From Lentisphaerota bacterium (GTDB taxonomy: Bacteria > Verrucomicrobiota > Lentisphaeria > Victivallales > Victivallaceae): DNA of 64,000 nucleotides. Each line of letters begins with the position of its first letter. The stretch's first letter is position 1. Shown here piece after piece: positions 26,655-35,952 of the stretch. The stretch covers positions 1-64,000 of the forward strand of contig SUWD01000009.1 of the NCBI GenBank assembly GCA_015061685.1, written 5' to 3'. A program made the position numbers and the translations under genes. Under the pieces are notes generated by a model. That model was not told the origin of the DNA and did no database searches. It was given only the letters and a program-made list of their open reading frames with translations.

Positions 26655-26708
26655 CAAAATCCTCTTGCAGCAAGGATGATAAAATTTGAAAAATTTTATA
26701 TTTTCCAC

Positions 26709-26737
26709 TTGCTTTTTGTGCCTTTTTACGTTATATT
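26709..26737 (+). promoter_or_regulatory. Promoter of the DUF3142-like/lipoprotein pair
   Basis: TTGCTT (26709-26714), 17 bp, TATATT (26732-26737). Confidence 0.65.
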
Positions 26738-26779
26738 TTCCCATTCACCCGTAACTGCAAAAAAAGGTACTTTTTCATC

Positions 26780-27877
26780 ATGCTCAAACTGCTTCTGCCC
26801 CTGCTTTTTTTTCTGCCATTAATGGCGAAAGATCCGGGATTTTATGTCTGGCAGAGACAACAGGATGCAAAAGTGGCAAAAGCCGTGAGCGATTTTTGCA
26901 AAGAGAGTGACGGCAGTCTCTATTTCCTTGCAGGGGAAATGGAAAATAACGGCAGGATGATCCGCATTTCCCCGCCCGGATTCATTCCCTTTGCCCGGTC
27001 GGTGCCGGTTTTCCGCATCCACATCAACAATATGAAACTGTCCCCGGCTATCCTCGCTGAAAAAATCGCCGGAGCATACAATGCCTGGCAGTTGTGCAAA
27101 GCATTGCAGATCGACCTGGACTGCCCGGAAGCAAAGCTGGATTATTACACAACTCTGATGCAGGAACTGCGGAAAAAATTCCCCGGCATCGAATTGTCGG
27201 CAACAGTTCTGCCCTGCCATCTCAACCACCCGGAAAAATTCAAAAAACTTGCCGGAAGCTGTGATTTTTTTGTTCTGCAAGTCCACGCCCTTACCCGAAA
27301 CAAAGATTTCTGGTTCATCCTTGACCGGAATATTGCCGTTACCGCCATTGAAAAAGCTGACCGCATCAACAGACCGTATCAGGTCGCATTGCCCTTTTAC
27401 TCCCACTTGATCAAAGGCAAAGCGGTTTACCCCGATCCGGAAGTCATTTCTGAAATCGTCTCTCTGACCCGAAAAAGCAGATATGCAATTGGTTTGATCG
27501 CTTTCCGGTTACAGCTTGACGGTGAATACGATGTATTGGATATGCTGACGGCATTGAATTTGTGCCGGGGGGAAAAATACGCTCCGGAACTTGTTACTTC
27601 ATGGGAGAAACAACCCGGCGGCTCATGGCTGCTCTATTTGGAAAACCGCGGCTTTTTTGTGCGTAAAACAACTCTCCTGTGCCGCTGGGAAAAAGATTTT
27701 GCCATCCACGATGCCAAAACATTCAACCGGGCAGAACTTACTGTTGACCGCTCAAAACTGACCTTATTCCTGCCGCCTCCGGGTAAAAAAATGGCAGTTT
27801 TGTGGTTGCGTACCGATGAAAACAATGATCTTGATAAAAATAACCCATTAACTGTAAAGGAAAACGCCGAATTATGA
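26780..27877 (+). CDS. DUF3142-like secreted protein
   Basis: 365 residues with a short signal peptide (LLLPLLFFLPLMA). The core resembles DUF3142 proteins, which look like TIM-barrel hydrolases: VYVWQRQ at the start, QIDLDCPEAKLDYYTTLMQELRKKFPGIELSATVLPCHL in the middle, and a QVALPFYSH strand; the C-terminal 90 residues look beta-rich. The Asp pair in QIDLDCPE is the best candidate active site. Activity of the family is not established. Its stop overlaps the next start (ATGA), so it is coupled with the lipoprotein. Confidence 0.75.
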   Translation: MLKLLLPLLFFLPLMAKDPGFYVWQRQQDAKVAKAVSDFCKESDGSLYFLAGEMENNGRMIRISPPGFIPFARSVPVFRIHINNMKLSPAILAEKIAGAYNAWQLCKALQIDLDCPEAKLDYYTTLMQELRKKFPGIELSATVLPCHLNHPEKFKKLAGSCDFFVLQVHALTRNKDFWFILDRNIAVTAIEKADRINRPYQVALPFYSHLIKGKAVYPDPEVISEIVSLTRKSRYAIGLIAFRLQLDGEYDVLDMLTALNLCRGEKYAPELVTSWEKQPGGSWLLYLENRGFFVRKTTLLCRWEKDFAIHDAKTFNRAELTVDRSKLTLFLPPPGKKMAVLWLRTDENNDLDKNNPLTVKENAEL

Positions 27878-29943
27878 AAAAATCTCTCCCTCTCTTTCTC
27901 GCATCTGCTGTTGCCGCACCGGCTTTGATCGCCTGTGTACCTTATGAACAGCCCTCCTACATCTTTGATGATGCACCTTATTCCATCCGGCTGAATAAAG
28001 ATGCTGCTCTCAAGCGATTCCTTATCATTGTCAAAGATCAGCTGCCGTCAGACTGCAAATTCAACGAAGGAACTTCCACATTGGAAGCGGAAATCATCGA
28101 CTTCACCAATGCCGTAAACCGTTATTTCCCGCAAAAAAGTGAAAAAGAGCGGAAACAGCTCATTGATAATTTCACTCAATTCATCACCAGCTACCGCGGC
28201 GATGACGAAATTTGTGCGGAGATCAGCGACTACCCGGAAATGCCCGGTGAATTGGAGGAGTTTTACCTTTTCCTTGCCGGCAGGGATATATTGATGAGAG
28301 AAGCTCCGGACACCATCCCTTTCCCGTGGGAAAAACTTCTCTCTCTGCCTCCGGAAAAGAGACACTATCGCACCGTCTGGGTCCACTTCATGCTTGGAAA
28401 TCACTTCAAAGATGACCTGCATAAACATTATGATAACTGCCGGGAAGCGGCAAAAAAAGGTTTTGCCGACACCGCAGGTCTGGCACTGCGTTCCTACATT
28501 CTGGAAGAACGTTACGGACAGAATATCGCCCGGGTCATCCGCCGTGCCGCAGAGGCAGAAGCCAACAATAATTTTAACCTGACCCTGCTCAACAACATAA
28601 GCAGACAAAGGATCGACCAATTGGATGATGGGCAATACTTCGCCTTGATCAACGATCCGGTATGCCGGGAATTTCTGGCTCTGACCGATACCACTCCCCG
28701 TTTCCGCAGAATGGTGCGGAATATCAAATTCCGCAGTGCCGATATCTGTGCCTACTATGCCTGCGAAGCAGGGGATTTTGCAGAAGCCAAAGAATTTATC
28801 GCCATGCTGGAAAAACCGACTTTACTCTCGACCTATATCGAAGCAACTATCGCCCGTTACAATGGTAATATCCCGCTGGCGGTAAAAAAATTGCGGCAGT
28901 TTCTGGCACTTGCCGCCCAGATAAATCCCGCCGACACTCCGGAACTTTTGAAAAAAATGGATTGCGAAAGTGGGGTTTACGAGGGCGAAGATATCAGACA
29001 GGATGTTTACGGTATTCTGGGTTTGACCATGGTCATGCGGCGTGATTTCATGGAAGCTGCCAAGTTTTTCTACGATGCCGGACAGTTGAGCGATCTGGAA
29101 CATGTAACCGAAAAATTCATGACTCTTGACGAACTGGTGAAATTCATTGACAGCATCGAAACAGATGCCTATACCGAGATCCCTGAACGGGATGGAGTAC
29201 CTGATTTTTACAGCAAACCGGCGATTGCCCGTAAACTCCGCTATCTTGCTGCCCGCCGGGCATTCCGGGAGGGAAAATATGATCTGGCAGATAAATATAT
29301 GCCCAAAGAATTCCAGAAACTTATCTGGGATTATCAGAACTTCATCAAAACCGGAAACAATACTGCTCTTTCCGGCGATGAAAGAGCTTTGGCTCTCTAC
29401 AATGCGGCAAAAATCCTCCGCCATAAAGGTATGGAATTATCCGGTACCGCCGGAAAACCGGACAACTTCCCCGGCAATTTCGGACACCGCATGACCGAGT
29501 GTCAGGATTGCACTTACAACACTATGCTGGGGACTTGGACTTTGTGCCAAACACATCGTCTCATCAATAATACTGTTCCCGGATTCAATGCGATCAAAGA
29601 CCACAATACCGTCCCGGCACATCAGCGTTTCCACTACCGCTATCTGGCGGCAGACTTGGCTCTGCGGGCAGGAACTCTTGCCGAAAATGAGGAATTGCGG
29701 GCATTGATCAATCTCTTTGGCGGTGAATGTCTTAAAATGCGTTCTCCGCAGGAGGCTGATATTTTTTACAAACGTCTGGTACTTGATTCACGCTCGACCC
29801 TGCTGGGCAAACTGGCGGATAAACAGCGTTGGTTCCCGGTCATCAAAGTACTGCAGGATGAAATCCAAAGTATCAGACCGGTTAATTCACTGGAGGATGT
29901 AAAAAATTTGATGCAGCAGGCTTTCCCGGCATGGAATCAATGA
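27874..29943 (+). CDS. Large alpha-helical lipoprotein
   Basis: 689 residues. The signal peptide ends in lipobox LIAC with C21, so the protein should be lipid-anchored. The rest is rich in predicted helices with TPR/SEL1-like spacing (for example DFAEAKEFIAMLEKP, DFMEAAKFFYDAGQLSDL, AFREGKYDLADKYM), plus a CQDCTYNTMLGTW segment. No catalytic motif is seen. Coupling to the DUF3142-like protein suggests a complex at the cell envelope. Convergent with the HAD gene, whose stop is 1 base away, with no terminator visible. Confidence 0.75.
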   Translation: MKKSLPLFLASAVAAPALIACVPYEQPSYIFDDAPYSIRLNKDAALKRFLIIVKDQLPSDCKFNEGTSTLEAEIIDFTNAVNRYFPQKSEKERKQLIDNFTQFITSYRGDDEICAEISDYPEMPGELEEFYLFLAGRDILMREAPDTIPFPWEKLLSLPPEKRHYRTVWVHFMLGNHFKDDLHKHYDNCREAAKKGFADTAGLALRSYILEERYGQNIARVIRRAAEAEANNNFNLTLLNNISRQRIDQLDDGQYFALINDPVCREFLALTDTTPRFRRMVRNIKFRSADICAYYACEAGDFAEAKEFIAMLEKPTLLSTYIEATIARYNGNIPLAVKKLRQFLALAAQINPADTPELLKKMDCESGVYEGEDIRQDVYGILGLTMVMRRDFMEAAKFFYDAGQLSDLEHVTEKFMTLDELVKFIDSIETDAYTEIPERDGVPDFYSKPAIARKLRYLAARRAFREGKYDLADKYMPKEFQKLIWDYQNFIKTGNNTALSGDERALALYNAAKILRHKGMELSGTAGKPDNFPGNFGHRMTECQDCTYNTMLGTWTLCQTHRLINNTVPGFNAIKDHNTVPAHQRFHYRYLAADLALRAGTLAENEELRALINLFGGECLKMRSPQEADIFYKRLVLDSRSTLLGKLADKQRWFPVIKVLQDEIQSIRPVNSLEDVKNLMQQAFPAWNQ

Positions 29944-29944
29944 T

Positions 29945-30931
29945 TCAGGGGATAAAACTCATAAATCCGGACAATCCGGCAGCATAATGGGGAACGATCA
30001 AATTCGTTCCCAGCTGCCGGTGGATCTCTTTTGCCCTCAAAGCATCCTCATCCAGACGGCTGATACAAACCGCCCCCATCTCCACTCCGGCGGCAATTTC
30101 ACTGCGTCCGTCACCAATGACCAGAATATTTGCCGGATCGATCTTCTCCGTCCGGCAGATATTACGCATGATTTCAGCTTTGGGGAGCTTTTTCTGCCAC
30201 GTCGAACCGATAAGTTTTTCAACGATCCCGCCGTCAGCAGGCTGTAAATGCAAAGCAGTGATCTCCTCGACCATCGTACCGGCAGCACGACCGGAGTCAT
30301 CATATTCCACGACGGCACCGGTAACAAAGTAATTTTTCACCCCGCAACGGTGAAGAAATTGCAGAAATTCCAAACTCCCCTTCACCCGCCATTTGTCAGG
30401 ATGCTTCTTTGCATCTGCCAGATTGCGGTCCCGGCCCATTGCCAGAAGCAGAATTTCATACGCTTTGAAAAGTTTTGAAGAGTCTTTCTGCAATCGCTCC
30501 CGGAATATTTCCGTTTCCGGATATGAGGAAAAATCCTCCTCTCCAAGCCAGATTTTCCGGATTATCTCCCGGTTGACCTCCGCTGAGGTGCCGCAAATAT
30601 CATATTTGCCAACTTCTCCGGCACAACGCAATGCCCACTCCATCTGGGTAAGTGCCGACAATCCGGCAGATTCAATGGCAAAACGCCGCCCCTCCGGAAA
30701 TTCATCCGGATTTTTCCGGGCGATAACAGCCGCAATATCCGCCGGAGAACCGGCATCAGGCATTCCGTAACGGGCAACAAATCCGGTAACAAGAGCCATT
30801 ACCGGCACCCACTGCCTTATCAGCGAGTGAGTACCGTCTATATCGTGAAAAGCATGAGTGATCTTCCGTGAGGAAAATAAAGAATTGATCTCTATTTCAG
30901 GTGGAATTTTTCCTGCATCGATCCACAGCAT
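29945..30931 (-). CDS. HAD-superfamily phosphatase-like protein
   Basis: 328 residues. Motif I FHDIDGTHS (D30, D32), motif II VTGAVVE, a Lys in the KKLPKAEIM region and motif IV VIGDGRSEI. The large insert (35-200) is an alpha-helical cap of the C1 type. Cytoplasmic. It is the last gene of the GH127 operon, 4 bases after GH130, where a sugar-phosphate phosphatase would be sensible (GH130 phosphorylases yield sugar 1-phosphates), but this is inference. Confidence 0.8.
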   Translation of the reverse strand: MLWIDAGKIPPEIEINSLFSSRKITHAFHDIDGTHSLIRQWVPVMALVTGFVARYGMPDAGSPADIAAVIARKNPDEFPEGRRFAIESAGLSALTQMEWALRCAGEVGKYDICGTSAEVNREIIRKIWLGEEDFSSYPETEIFRERLQKDSSKLFKAYEILLLAMGRDRNLADAKKHPDKWRVKGSLEFLQFLHRCGVKNYFVTGAVVEYDDSGRAAGTMVEEITALHLQPADGGIVEKLIGSTWQKKLPKAEIMRNICRTEKIDPANILVIGDGRSEIAAGVEMGAVCISRLDEDALRAKEIHRQLGTNLIVPHYAAGLSGFMSFIP

Positions 30932-30935
30932 AGAT

Positions 30936-32021
30936 TCACTTGATCCAATCTTTATAGCGGAAAGGTATGGTTGCTCTCTGTGCCATTCTCTCTGCCGGGG
31001 TGATGAATTCCCACAATTCTTTCAAAGAAACAGCAGCCAAACAGGTATTGGTATCTCCGCCGCCGTAGTAGATCCGCAGCGTATCTCCATCATTTTCCAC
31101 GACCGCTCCGCAGGGGAAAACGGTATCCTGCACCCAGAAATTACCATCTTTACCGGTTTCGTAGGGCATTTCAGCGACCAGCAGCGGCTCTTTGGTTATG
31201 CCGATAAGTTTTGTCGGATCATCAGGGGCAAAAAGAGCGGCACCTGCCATATAGCGTTTGTTCCATCCCCTGCCCTCGGATTCTTCAAGAGATGCAGCAA
31301 CACCGTCCACGGCGTGAAAGATCAACAGCCAGCCCCGGTCAGTTTTCACCGGCGGTGCCCCGGCTCCGATTTTCACACTGGCAAAAGGTACATCTTCACA
31401 GCCGAGCAGAAGTTCCTGATCTCCCCAGTAACGCAAATCAGGAGAGAATGAATACCAGATGTGAAACGGTACTCCCCACTGATTTGAGGGACGTTCCAAA
31501 CGCATATACATACCGTTGATCTTCTCCGGATAAAGCACCATATTACGCTGCTGCGGAATACCGATCCACACCGCATCAAAATCGGTGCCTTTGCCCCGCC
31601 ATTTGGCGATACCGGGCCGCTCGGAATGCTGATTTTCAAAGCAGAATGTCAAATACAATTCCCCCTCAAGCACCGTAAGTCTCGCATCACACACCCACGG
31701 CAGAATTTCGCCTTTATAGTGAACCTTTACATATTCCGGCTCAATGGTGAAATTGATTCCGTCATCGCTCCACCCCAGACCGGTATTGATGGATTCAAAA
31801 TTGGACTCCTTTTCCACTTCATCGCTTTTATCGGCACAATCTACCCGGGGAGCGATACAATATCTGCCGTTGAAAAAAGTTACTCCGGCATTATAAACCA
31901 GATCGGCATAATAAGGGACATCTTTCGCCGTCAGCAAAGGATTACCTTTATAACGGTGTACGATCTCTGCAGTATGGTGTTCGCCGGTCATTTTATCCCG
32001 GCGGAAAGGATTGACGATCAT
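30936..32021 (-). CDS. GH130 glycoside phosphorylase/hydrolase
   Basis: 361 residues forming a five-bladed propeller. GH130-like blocks are NPLLTAKDVPYYADLVYNAGV at the N-terminus, WVCDARLTVLEGELYLTF, SVKIGAGAPPVKTDRGWLLIFHAVD and YYGGGDTNTCLA near the end. Characterised GH130 enzymes act on beta-1,2- or beta-1,4-mannosides, mostly by phosphorolysis. No signal peptide, so it works on imported oligosaccharide. AAGGAG precedes the ATG. Placed between secreted beta-sandwich proteins and a HAD phosphatase in the GH127 operon. Confidence 0.88.
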   Translation of the reverse strand: MIVNPFRRDKMTGEHHTAEIVHRYKGNPLLTAKDVPYYADLVYNAGVTFFNGRYCIAPRVDCADKSDEVEKESNFESINTGLGWSDDGINFTIEPEYVKVHYKGEILPWVCDARLTVLEGELYLTFCFENQHSERPGIAKWRGKGTDFDAVWIGIPQQRNMVLYPEKINGMYMRLERPSNQWGVPFHIWYSFSPDLRYWGDQELLLGCEDVPFASVKIGAGAPPVKTDRGWLLIFHAVDGVAASLEESEGRGWNKRYMAGAALFAPDDPTKLIGITKEPLLVAEMPYETGKDGNFWVQDTVFPCGAVVENDGDTLRIYYGGGDTNTCLAAVSLKELWEFITPAERMAQRATIPFRYKDWIK

Positions 32022-32037
32022 GACAAACTCCTTGCTG

Positions 32038-33183
32038 TTATTTTATAGTGATGACCGGTTCGGGCAGATCGAAATCACCTTTTCCGGGGATATTTCCGGA
32101 AACCCGGTATTTTCCGGCAGGGATTCCAGCCAAAGACCAGCTTATATTACGAAGTTTCCCCGGAGTCAACGGGGGAATAGAGACGGTTTTTTCATACTTT
32201 CTGCCGTCGGCTTCCGAAGTTAAAACCAGTTTCACACTGCCCGGATCACAGGATGTTGACGGAGCAAGCACCACGCCTAAAATCCACGGGGTAACGCTTC
32301 TTGTGACGTAACAGTGCATGGCAATATCACCGCAAATCTCCTTGAGGTCATGGAAATTTGGAAATACCGCAATATCAAACGTGTATTCCCGGCAATCCCC
32401 CGGAGCCATTTTCTGCGGTTCAAGCATGAATGCCATCCACCAGTACCAGCGGCTGTTGTAACCGCTGCTCAAGGTGTAGAATTTCCCCTCTTTCCCCATA
32501 TCTTCCGGATCGGGGATCAGAGCGAAAGAGAGTTTTTGCGGTGGGATAGCCACTGCAAGGAAGTTGTCTGACGGCACCACGGTACGCTGCTGCCACCGCA
32601 CCAGACGGTCATATTTGCCATTGGCATCCGGCATACGCACCAGAGGGATGAATAATCCGCGTCTTTTCGGCAAAGGATCACCGCCATTGAGGAAAAAATC
32701 CCACCGGGGCGTAACGGTAAAAGCCCCCCGGTCATGCCATTGGATTTTGCTTGTCACGGTGATTTTGCTGTCGGTCAGAGTGATTTTCCGGGTCAATGTC
32801 ACCGGTTCTCCGCCATAATTTTTGGCACTGAAAATCACGGTACGCCCGTCCGGCTGCTCCATTTGCATGGCATTCTCTCTTGCCCGCAGATCCCGATAGG
32901 TAAAATTGTCACAGCTGCCGAAGTTATTTCCCTTGCTTCTGCTGACCAGAGAACCGAAATCATTTTTCACCGTATGCCGGGGAAAAAGTATCTCATAATT
33001 TGACGGCAGCACCCGGATCTGATTGATTCTGCCCATGGAATCCGGCAGCAGATCGACAGAAAGAAACTCATTCTGCAAAGTTACTTTTCTGTACTCCACG
33101 ACCTTTTCGGTGGATGCCGGAGCTGCCTGCACAAAATTCAGGCACAACACACCAAACATCGAAATCGCAGCAAACTTTTTCAT
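32038..33183 (-). CDS. Secreted beta-sandwich protein (paralog of 35953-37080)
   Basis: 381 residues, signal peptide to about residue 21 (LCLNFVQAA). Contains YRKVTLQNEFLSVDLLPDSMGRINQI, which matches the start of the second paralog in the same operon, and then a mutarotase-like run of beta strands. The conserved LPDSxGRxxQI line resembles the N-terminus of galactose-mutarotase-fold proteins, so sugar binding is likely; catalytic residues cannot be named. Start overlaps the stop of the 922-aa gene by 4 bases. Confidence 0.7.
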   Translation of the reverse strand: MKKFAAISMFGVLCLNFVQAAPASTEKVVEYRKVTLQNEFLSVDLLPDSMGRINQIRVLPSNYEILFPRHTVKNDFGSLVSRSKGNNFGSCDNFTYRDLRARENAMQMEQPDGRTVIFSAKNYGGEPVTLTRKITLTDSKITVTSKIQWHDRGAFTVTPRWDFFLNGGDPLPKRRGLFIPLVRMPDANGKYDRLVRWQQRTVVPSDNFLAVAIPPQKLSFALIPDPEDMGKEGKFYTLSSGYNSRWYWWMAFMLEPQKMAPGDCREYTFDIAVFPNFHDLKEICGDIAMHCYVTRSVTPWILGVVLAPSTSCDPGSVKLVLTSEADGRKYEKTVSIPPLTPGKLRNISWSLAGIPAGKYRVSGNIPGKGDFDLPEPVITIK

Positions 33184-35948
33184 TTGGCACTCCTTTCACT
33201 TTCAAAACAACGTACCAATGGCAAACGATCCTGATTTAGATCGAAGTATTTCAACATATCCGGGTGCAGACAATCCCACGCTCTGGGTTCAAAGGGGAAG
33301 ATGTATTCAAATCTCTGATCCAGAATATAACTGAATTTCCGCACAAGAGAATCGGCACTTGCCGCATCCGGAGCAGTGATCTGCCAGCAATCTTTCAGCA
33401 AAGATACTCCGGCTTTATCCGCACTTCGTCCGACGGAAATCACCATGCCCGGTTTGTTCATATCTCCATTTCCCTTTACCACGGCAATATCCGCACTGTC
33501 AAGCACCTTATGCTTGACCAGAAAATCGAATACACCTTTCAGCCGGGTTGCCTGACGCAGCTCATTTTCATTGGCATCCTGCGGCAGACGGATCTCAAAA
33601 ACCGCCTTGTTGCCCTCTTTGACAAAGGGAAAAGAGTACAGATCTTTTCTGCTGAAGGCAAATTTTTCCGAAACGTATTCCAGAACGATCAGGGAATTTT
33701 CCCCGATGACAAGTTCTGCCGGATCAGCATTTTGACCGTCAACTTTGACTGAATTTAATTTAAATCCTTCGATTCTGCGAGGCTGAAGTGCCGTGGTAAA
33801 TTCCGGATTGCCGGTAAATTGCAGACGGTAAATTACCCGGTCGATATCCTTTTGAGAAGAAACGTTGACCGTAATTTTCTCCTGCGGCAAAGAAGTTATA
33901 CCGCAGACACTCTCATAGAGGATCGGGATTCTGGATGTCAATTCGACTTTGAATCCGGTTTTGCCTTTTTCTGCGGAATTGAGCGTCTCCGCCTTGTCCC
34001 GCATCATCCTCACCCACAGATAATCGGCATCCCCCAGGATCTTATTGCCGACTTCCGCCTGACAAACCACGCTTTCTTCATAGGGATTGCCCATGAAAAG
34101 CACACTGTTCTCCTTTGTCCCGTAACGTGAAGAGTAGAACATTTTATCAGTATCGACTTTCACCGGAGCTTGAGCCTGCCAGCCCAGTTTACGGACTTTG
34201 AGCAATTCCGGCATGATATACTGCTCCAATGAACAACCGTTGGCAGTGTTGTAGGTGCCGGTCAAACCATACTGGAAATAATTGAAGATCAAATGGACGG
34301 AAAGCTTCTCAACTTCAGAAAGAAACTCTTTTTTCGTCATATTCCGCCAATCCGGCAGATAATCAAAGAGAAAGCGGTTGAATCCGTACCCTCTGGTCTG
34401 CATCGGAATTTGTCCGGCATTATAACGCACCACCGGCATGACACTGCGGAAAGAATCCTCGAAAATACCGTATTCCAGCATCGTGGTATCACCTCTGCCG
34501 GTAATACCGTTGAGCCAGACAAATGCTCCGGGCAATTCCTCGTGAACAAAGTCGGTCATCTTGATCACCGCCACGGTCTGATCGACAAAAACACCCTTTT
34601 CATCCCATGCCCTGCCCGGCATATCCGGATCTTGAGCCGCAGGCCCGCGGTAACATGCTCCCGGAGCGGCACAGTCAAAAGCAAATCCGGGCATACCCAA
34701 TTCATCATAAACCTTTTTCATATCCTCCCGGAACTTTTTCCCGAAACTTGTCCGGTAGGAGAAAACTCTCACATGCTGATCCCACGGCGTACACCATGGA
34801 CTTAAATATTTCTGCACCTTGTCCGTATCATCCACGATCGCATCACTGTACCGGGCAACGGCAAGCTGATCTTCACACCAAACTCCGGCGGCACTGTTGT
34901 AGAAGGAGTAGCCGAAGTCTCCGGCATACTTCTGAAACACCTCCCGGCGTTGACGGTGGAAAGTCTCATTTGACAAATTGCGGTAATCAAAAATTTTTCC
35001 GGCGATCCGGGTATTGTACCACCATTTGAAAGGACGGTAAGGTTTGTAATCCCACAAATCCGCTTCACCATAAATATCCCCTGCCCGCTTGAATGGCACA
35101 AATGCCCAGGTCAGCGTGGCATGATAACGGCGTTCCAGCTCATAATCCGGGACTTCATTCCAGCTCTGCAAATACTGTTCCGTACCCCAGATGTAGGGGT
35201 TATCCCATGAAACTACCGGGGAAAACAGCTCCGGGAAAGAGTCAAACATCCGCTGGATCATCGCCTCTTCTCTGCCGTAAGCAGTCGCTGTCAAACCGGC
35301 AACCATCCGGAAATTGACCGTCCTGCCCGGAGCGACGGCGTGCCGCTGATTAAAAATGAAACGGAGGCGGTTTTTCCCTGCCTTTTCCAGAACAGCTGCA
35401 TGGTAACTTACCAGATCGTGCGGAACGATTCCGGCAAAAACGGTAAAATCATTTCCGATCACTCCTGCCGCGGGGAAAACCTGCGTCACTCCGGCAAGTT
35501 TCTGGGATGGACGGCCTTTCAACCCCTCCCGCCGGATGGGCAGCTTATCGGACGGCAAAGTTTCATAACCGTTGAAAAAACAATTCTCTCCGGCTGCCGG
35601 AAAAAGGAATACCAGCTCCGGCTGCAAGAACAATTCCCCACCGCTTTTATTGGTGATCGCCCCGTTGAAAAGCAGGATCTTTCCTTTTATCTCCGGACGT
35701 AAAGTTACGGTGTAACCTTTGGCGGCAAGGGTGATCGAACCATCTTTCACACTGCCGGCAATACGGTCAAATTTTTTGCTTTTGCCGTTATAGATCCGGA
35801 AAGCACCGGGAACTGTAATGCCGGATTTACCGGGAATCGTGAGCGTAACATGAGGAGCAGAGGAGTTTAATTTCCACTCAAACTCCGGCTGAGCCGCTGC
35901 GGCAAAGCAGAAAATTGTCAAAAAAATTGTCAGGTACAGATTTTTCAT
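33180..35948 (-). CDS. Large secreted glycosidase-like protein (922 aa)
   Basis: The signal peptide starts at the ATG 35948 (MKNLYLTIFLTIFCFAAAA), preceded by AGGAG; the frame extends upstream without start signals. An N-terminal beta domain (20-260) is followed by a barrel-like region (FAFDCAAPGACYRG about 455-470; GAFVWLNGITGRGDTTMLEYGIFEDSFR about 510-540) and beta domains at the end. The layout resembles the 728- and 1034-aa secreted proteins in this window. Family uncertain (GH36/DUF6067-like). It is flanked by two related beta-sandwich genes. Confidence 0.75.
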   Translation of the reverse strand: MKNLYLTIFLTIFCFAAAAQPEFEWKLNSSAPHVTLTIPGKSGITVPGAFRIYNGKSKKFDRIAGSVKDGSITLAAKGYTVTLRPEIKGKILLFNGAITNKSGGELFLQPELVFLFPAAGENCFFNGYETLPSDKLPIRREGLKGRPSQKLAGVTQVFPAAGVIGNDFTVFAGIVPHDLVSYHAAVLEKAGKNRLRFIFNQRHAVAPGRTVNFRMVAGLTATAYGREEAMIQRMFDSFPELFSPVVSWDNPYIWGTEQYLQSWNEVPDYELERRYHATLTWAFVPFKRAGDIYGEADLWDYKPYRPFKWWYNTRIAGKIFDYRNLSNETFHRQRREVFQKYAGDFGYSFYNSAAGVWCEDQLAVARYSDAIVDDTDKVQKYLSPWCTPWDQHVRVFSYRTSFGKKFREDMKKVYDELGMPGFAFDCAAPGACYRGPAAQDPDMPGRAWDEKGVFVDQTVAVIKMTDFVHEELPGAFVWLNGITGRGDTTMLEYGIFEDSFRSVMPVVRYNAGQIPMQTRGYGFNRFLFDYLPDWRNMTKKEFLSEVEKLSVHLIFNYFQYGLTGTYNTANGCSLEQYIMPELLKVRKLGWQAQAPVKVDTDKMFYSSRYGTKENSVLFMGNPYEESVVCQAEVGNKILGDADYLWVRMMRDKAETLNSAEKGKTGFKVELTSRIPILYESVCGITSLPQEKITVNVSSQKDIDRVIYRLQFTGNPEFTTALQPRRIEGFKLNSVKVDGQNADPAELVIGENSLIVLEYVSEKFAFSRKDLYSFPFVKEGNKAVFEIRLPQDANENELRQATRLKGVFDFLVKHKVLDSADIAVVKGNGDMNKPGMVISVGRSADKAGVSLLKDCWQITAPDAASADSLVRKFSYILDQRFEYIFPFEPRAWDCLHPDMLKYFDLNQDRLPLVRCFESERSAK

Positions 35949-35952
35949 AAAC

